Source: an uncultured Clostridium sp.
GTDB lineage: Bacteria > Bacillota > Clostridia > Lachnospirales > Lachnospiraceae
Direction: 5' to 3'
Assembly (NCBI GenBank): GCA_947643685.1
Contig: CANRXD010000043.1
Location: 1-8,744, forward strand
DNA length: 8,744 nt
In this document: in pieces, positions 5,619 through 8,744 of the stretch
How positions within the stretch are numbered: the first letter of the stretch is position 1
Layout: every line of letters begins with the position of its first letter
Position numbers and translations under genes: made by a program
The notes under the pieces: model-generated
What the model was told of the DNA's origin: nothing
Database searches by the model: none
The model's input: the letters and a program-made list of their open reading frames with translations, nothing else

Positions 5619-7187
5619 CTAAACTGGTGTTGTAAATTCGTATTCTTTGATCTGCCTCACAACATCAATGATAGTGCTGTCTCTGGCCTCAATGATACCC
5701 ACGACCCGGTCGTCAAACTGCACCGGATCCGGTTCGCCCACTATGGCATAGGCCTTATCCCTCAGCTCCTCAATGGTCACAAACGGCAGATCCACATCTT
5801 TCATGCATTCCATCAGGTCCTTTCGTCTGGGATTGATGGCAATGCCATAATCCGTAATCACCACGTCCACGGTTTCCCCCGGTGTGGTAACGGTGGTCAC
5901 GTTCGTGCAGATGGCAGGGATACGCCCCTGTAAAAGCGGTGCAATAACGATGGTGCACTTGGCTCCCGCTGCCGTATCAGGATGCCCTCCCTGAGCCCCG
6001 GTAATCATACCGTCAGAGCCCACCACCACGTTGCAGTTGAAGTTTACATCCACCTCCAGGGAAGCCAGGATTACGAAATCCAGCTTGTTGACATATGCCC
6101 CTTTATTAAAGGGATTGGCATACTCGGACGCAGAAATTTCAATATGGTTCGGATTCTTTTTGATGGACTCAATGGCGCCCATATCAAAGTCCTGGGTATC
6201 CACCAGCTTATACACCAGGCCTTTTTCCAGAAGCTCGCACATAGGAGTGGTGATTCCGCCAAGACCAAGGCCCATATGGATTCCTCTCTCCTCCATGATC
6301 TTTCCAAGAGAGATCGTGGAAGCAATAGAGGCTCCGCCCACCCCTGTCTGATAAGAAAATCCTTCTTTAAAATAAGGAGTGTTGATTACAAATTTTGTAC
6401 AATAATCCGCCATCATGATTTTTCTCACGTCGGTGGTGGGCTTTGCCGCGCCTGTGGCGATCTTCTCCGGATTTCCGATTTCATCCACCACACAGACATA
6501 ATCCACATGGACCATGGAAATACTGGCCGGGGCATTGGGGAAAGGCACCAGGCAGTCGGTGACGGCAACCACCTTATCGGCATACTCCGCATCCACCATT
6601 GCATAAGATAAAACTCCGCAGTCGCTCTTTCCGCCATTGGCCCTCATATTTCCATATTCATCACAGGTGGGAGCCCCGATGAAAGCAATATCAATGTGAA
6701 CTTCTCCCGATTCCACTGCACGGACACGGCCGCCGTGAGAACGCATAATGGCCAGATTCTTAAGCCGCCCTGTGGAAATGGCCTCTCCGATCTTTCCCCG
6801 GACGCCGGAAGACTGGATGCCTGTAATAGTGCCGTCCTCTATGTAGGGGACAATGGGGTCATGGGCTTTTCCCAGGGAGCTGGCACAGATGGTAATGTCC
6901 TTTACTCCCATTCTGTGAACTTCCTCCATAACCATGTTTACCACATAGTCCCCTTCCCGGAAATGATGGTGGAAGGAAAGGGTCATACCGTCCTTAATGC
7001 CACATTTTACGAGGGCCTCATGAATATTTTCCACCAGCTTGCTGCGGGTCGGGTCACAGAGTGCGTGAACCGTCGGCGCTGCTTTTTTATATTCGTAATT
7101 ATCATAGGCGTAAGCGCCTTTGAAGGCCTCTTTTCTGGTCTCCTTTAAAATCTCCTCCGGAATCTCTCTTCCTGCTGCATTGATCAT
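5619..7187 (-). CDS. citF: Citrate lyase alpha subunit (citrate:acetyl-ACP transferase)
   Basis: This 522-residue cytosolic subunit exchanges the acetyl group on the lyase acyl carrier protein for citrate, giving citryl-ACP and acetate. Visible family blocks are LSFHHHFREGD (70-80), SGVRGKIGEAISTGRL (127-142), the TGVGGASIAS segment (281-290) and GAQGGHPDTAAGAK (397-410), the CitF hallmark. Length is slightly above the roughly 510 residues of enterobacterial CitF. The ATG at 7187 overlaps the citE stop as ATGA, and an AAGGGGGG site lies 8 bases upstream, within citE. The stop TAG at 5619-5621 overlaps the outer arm of the palindromic repeat (GCAGGGCT, 5613-5620), so the last codons may have been set by the repeat. 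The gene appears intact. It works with CitE and CitD in one complex. Confidence 0.97.
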   Translation of the reverse strand: MINAAGREIPEEILKETRKEAFKGAYAYDNYEYKKAAPTVHALCDPTRSKLVENIHEALVKCGIKDGMTLSFHHHFREGDYVVNMVMEEVHRMGVKDITICASSLGKAHDPIVPYIEDGTITGIQSSGVRGKIGEAISTGRLKNLAIMRSHGGRVRAVESGEVHIDIAFIGAPTCDEYGNMRANGGKSDCGVLSYAMVDAEYADKVVAVTDCLVPFPNAPASISMVHVDYVCVVDEIGNPEKIATGAAKPTTDVRKIMMADYCTKFVINTPYFKEGFSYQTGVGGASIASTISLGKIMEERGIHMGLGLGGITTPMCELLEKGLVYKLVDTQDFDMGAIESIKKNPNHIEISASEYANPFNKGAYVNKLDFVILASLEVDVNFNCNVVVGSDGMITGAQGGHPDTAAGAKCTIVIAPLLQGRIPAICTNVTTVTTPGETVDVVITDYGIAINPRRKDLMECMKDVDLPFVTIEELRDKAYAIVGEPDPVQFDDRVVGIIEARDSTIIDVVRQIKEYEFTTPV

Positions 7188-8089
7188 ATCAGGTTCCCCC
7201 CTTTATATACACCTGCGGCTTCTGCCATTGCCAGGGTCCTCTTCGCTCCGTCATAAAAAGCAATGTCGATCATCTTTCCATCTACGGTAAATACGCCGAT
7301 ACCCTTTGCTTTCTTATCCTCGATTTCCCGGACCACCTTTTCCGCAAAAATGATTTCTTTTTCCTTCGGTGTGAAGATCTTATGTACCACCGCGATCTGT
7401 CTGGGATTTACCAGGGATTTTCCGTCAAAGCCCATGAGCTTTATCATCTCGGTCTCCCTCTCAAAACCCTCCATATCATCCAGATTTGTGAATACCGTAT
7501 CCCAGCACTGAACTCCTGCCGCTCTGGCTGCCATGATCATATGCTGCCTCGCCCCCATGAGCTCCACTCCCGTTCCTGTGATGGAAGTCTGAAGATCTTT
7601 CGTATAGTCACCGCCGGAGAGGGCAATTCCGATCAACCGTTCAGAAGACTGACAGATTTCCAGAGCATTTAACACGCCGCGGCAGGATTCCAGGGCTGCC
7701 ATTAAAAGCGTGCTCCCCTCTTCTCTTCCAAACTCTGCCTCCGCTTTCTGCACATACTCCTCCACGGTCTTTACATCCCTGGCGCTCTCGGTCTTTGCAA
7801 TCCGGATCGTATCGGCGCCGCCGGCCACACAGACGCGGATATCTTCCTTCCAGTGGGGAGTGTCAAGGCCGTTAATGCGTACTACCCGCTCCACACCATG
7901 GTAGTCGATTTCCTGTAACGCATGAAACAGGGAATATCTGGCCGCGTCCTTCTGATTTTCCGCCACGGCATCTTCTAAGTCCAGCATAATGGAATCCGGC
8001 CCGTAAATGTAAGGATCCTTAATCAGTCCCGGCTTCTGGCAGTTTAAAAACATCATGGAACGTCTTAATCGTTTTTTATTGGGATGCAT
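7184..8089 (-). CDS. citE: Citrate lyase beta subunit (citryl-ACP lyase)
   Basis: The 301-residue subunit splits citryl-ACP to oxaloacetate and acetyl-ACP with Mg2+. The N terminus reads MHPNKKRLRRSMMF, followed by DSIMLDLEDAV (about 32-42), ALESCRGV and ALSGGDYTKDL (acidic residues that likely hold the metal), and GFDGKSLVNPRQI near the C terminus, all typical of the HpcH/HpaI-like CitE fold. A longer frame opens 63 bases upstream but lies inside citD and has no family match. The ATG at 8089 fits the family and has GGAGGTG about 10 bases upstream. It shares one base with the citD stop (TGATG) and its own stop overlaps the citF start by 4 bases, so all three subunits are coupled. Confidence 0.97.
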   Translation of the reverse strand: MHPNKKRLRRSMMFLNCQKPGLIKDPYIYGPDSIMLDLEDAVAENQKDAARYSLFHALQEIDYHGVERVVRINGLDTPHWKEDIRVCVAGGADTIRIAKTESARDVKTVEEYVQKAEAEFGREEGSTLLMAALESCRGVLNALEICQSSERLIGIALSGGDYTKDLQTSITGTGVELMGARQHMIMAARAAGVQCWDTVFTNLDDMEGFERETEMIKLMGFDGKSLVNPRQIAVVHKIFTPKEKEIIFAEKVVREIEDKKAKGIGVFTVDGKMIDIAFYDGAKRTLAMAEAAGVYKGGNLI

Positions 8090-8388
8090 CACTGAATCAC
8101 ACCTCCCCACGGAAGATTCTCTGTGATACCGTTGGAACGGTACACGGCACATTCAATTCTCGCCTTTAAGGTACAGTCAAGGGCGCCCTTATCAAAGATT
8201 GTCACCTTTCCGTTTTCCACATTGAGACGACTGAGTGTTTCAAGGGCCACTTTTCGGATCTGTCTTCCATACTGATGAATCACGCTGCTTTCTATGGTAA
8301 GTTCGATTCCATTATCCCCCGGCTCCACAGTGATCTGTGCGTCGCTGGATTCCAGCGTCCCCGCCATGGCAGTTTTTCTGATTTCCAT
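8089..8388 (-). CDS. citD: Citrate lyase gamma subunit (acyl carrier protein)
   Basis: The 99-residue acyl carrier protein bears the 2'-(5''-phosphoribosyl)-3'-dephospho-CoA arm that carries acetyl and citryl groups between CitF and CitE. The start MEIRKTAMAGTLESSD places the modified serine at Ser14 in AGTLESSD, the same position as in E. coli CitD. DKGALDCTLKARIE near residues 68-81 is also conserved. I chose the ATG at 8388 because it fits the family and has GGAGGG 6 bases upstream; an earlier ATG 36 bases up would place the site inside the coding region. It is the first gene of the cit operon here. citC, citX and citG, which make and attach the arm or acetylate it, are not in this window, so they must lie elsewhere if the enzyme is active. 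Confidence 0.96.
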   Translation of the reverse strand: MEIRKTAMAGTLESSDAQITVEPGDNGIELTIESSVIHQYGRQIRKVALETLSRLNVENGKVTIFDKGALDCTLKARIECAVYRSNGITENLPWGGVIQ

Positions 8389-8471
8389 AAAAATCCCTCC
8401 TGTTTTTGTCCGGCCTGCGGTCATTTAAAATCGCTTCCCCACGGGCCTGCCGTTTTCTCTGCTCTGTACGT

Positions 8472-8501
8472 ATCATAGCATTTCTTTCCTTTTTCATCCA
8501 A
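8472..8501 (-). promoter_or_regulatory. Possible extended -10 promoter of citDEF
   Basis: On the minus strand TGCTATGAT provides an extended -10 (TGn before TATGAT, 8472-8477). A weak -35 TTGGAT lies at 8496-8501, 18 bp upstream. Only half of the -35 bases match, which would suit an activator-dependent promoter. The leader to citD would be about 80 bases. Confidence 0.4.
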
Positions 8502-8585
8502 TACATATCCTTCTATACATCATATAGGAATTTTCTTATAGCCTGTGAGGAAGCAATGGTGCCGAAGGCACAGACCTGCCTGAAC

Positions 8586-8654
8586 GGCACAAAAAATACT
8601 GTCCGGTTCTCAGATACGAAAACCAGACAGTACCTGTTTTTACTTTTTTGTGCC
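8586..8654 (-). terminator. Nested inverted repeat with U-tract, probable terminator
   Basis: The inner stem pairs 8597-8608 with 8621-8632 (12 positions, one mismatch, 12-base loop). On the minus strand it ends AACCGGACAGTA followed by TTTTTTG, a canonical intrinsic terminator. The outer arms GGCACAAAAAA (8586-8596) and TTTTTTGTGCC (8644-8654) are perfect complements, so the U-tract itself can be paired in a larger fold. On the + strand CTGTTTTT also follows the inner stem, so it may act in both directions. The simplest reading is the terminator of a minus-strand gene beyond 8744; an attenuator for citD is possible. Confidence 0.65.
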
Positions 8655-8697
8655 AGACCCTTTAAACAAAGTCTATCTGTTCATCAAAAATGCAGCA

Positions 8698-8732
8698 GGG
8701 GCGCGCTGCCTGGAAAAGACAGTCCGCGCCCC
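8698..8732. terminator. GC-rich hairpin, possible + strand terminator
   Basis: GGGGCGCG (8698-8705) pairs perfectly with CGCGCCCC (8725-8732), with CTG and CAG extending the stem inward. On the + strand GTTTCTATTCTT follows. On the minus strand an alternative small stem GCAGC/GCTGC, followed by ATTTTT, competes with it. The gene it serves lies outside the window, so direction is uncertain. Confidence 0.45.
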
Positions 8733-8744
8733 GTTTCTATTCTT

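Larger units (their letters stand above)
8389..8744. other. Leader and intergenic region upstream of citD
   Basis: These 356 bases hold no gene I can support. From citD outward there is the citD ribosome site, a purine-rich stretch with a possible promoter (8472-8501), a short GTGCC-GAA-GGCAC hairpin (8559-8571), a nested inverted repeat with a U-tract (8586-8654), and a GC-rich hairpin (8698-8732). A minus-strand open frame starting near 8506 runs out of frame into citD and looks accidental. Either the far half is the terminator region of an upstream gene beyond the window, or it is a long regulated leader. Confidence 0.6.

Noticed and set aside
8090..8152. Longer citE start inside citD.
   Set aside because: The extra 21 residues are the citD sequence read in another frame, and the family starts at the MHPNKKRLRRSMMF region.
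8312..8506. Minus-strand frame of 64 codons starting upstream of citD.
   Set aside because: It runs out of frame into citD, its start lacks a good ribosome site, and the charged low-complexity sequence matches nothing I know.

Overview
The window looks like chromosome from an anaerobic gut Firmicute, most likely a Lachnospiraceae or other clostridial genome. The basis is protein style (a short omega subunit with an acidic tail, the yicC-gmk-rpoZ-rimO gene order, a clostridial citDEF citrate lyase cluster, an Rpn/PDDEXK_2 protein with NEGR repeats) and AGGAGG-type ribosome binding sites. No organism can be named from this sequence alone. Every gene I can support is on the minus strand, so transcription runs from high to low coordinates.

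Region 1 (8744 to 4031) is a citrate-fermentation locus. A leader/intergenic stretch with several hairpins (8389-8744) precedes citD, citE and citF. citD and citE share one base at TGATG, and citE and citF overlap by 4 bases, so the three subunits of citrate lyase are translationally coupled. Next come a 235-bp gap filled by a composite palindromic repeat and then a CitMHS-family citrate transporter. The transporter gene is full length (450 codons) but carries one in-frame TGA at codon 277. The idea of the locus is import of metal-citrate followed by cleavage to acetate and oxaloacetate. As written, the importer is broken. citC, citX and citG, needed to make active lyase, are not in the window.

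Region 2 (about 4005 to 2612) is a self-contained unit: a terminator, a consensus promoter (TTGACA, 17 bp, TATAAT), one gene for an Rpn-family nuclease, and a second terminator. A 12-bp direct repeat (ATAACAGTTCAG) brackets the unit. The gene contains five 12-bp tandem units encoding NEGR repeats and a possible internal start that would make a separate C-terminal small protein, as described for enterobacterial Rpn genes.

Region 3 (2589 to 1) is a housekeeping operon with a near-consensus promoter: yicC (endoribonuclease family), gmk (guanylate kinase), rpoZ (RNA polymerase omega) and the 5' part of rimO (ribosomal protein S12 methylthiotransferase), which runs off the window. The small remA/DUF370 gene often found between yicC and gmk is absent: only 15 bp separate them. 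The rpoZ-rimO gap holds two diverged copies of a repeat whose third copy lies in the citF-transporter gap.

The least expected content is the intergenic repeat family (531-570, 598-638, 5419-5610), the nonsense codon in the transporter, and the bracketed rpn cassette.
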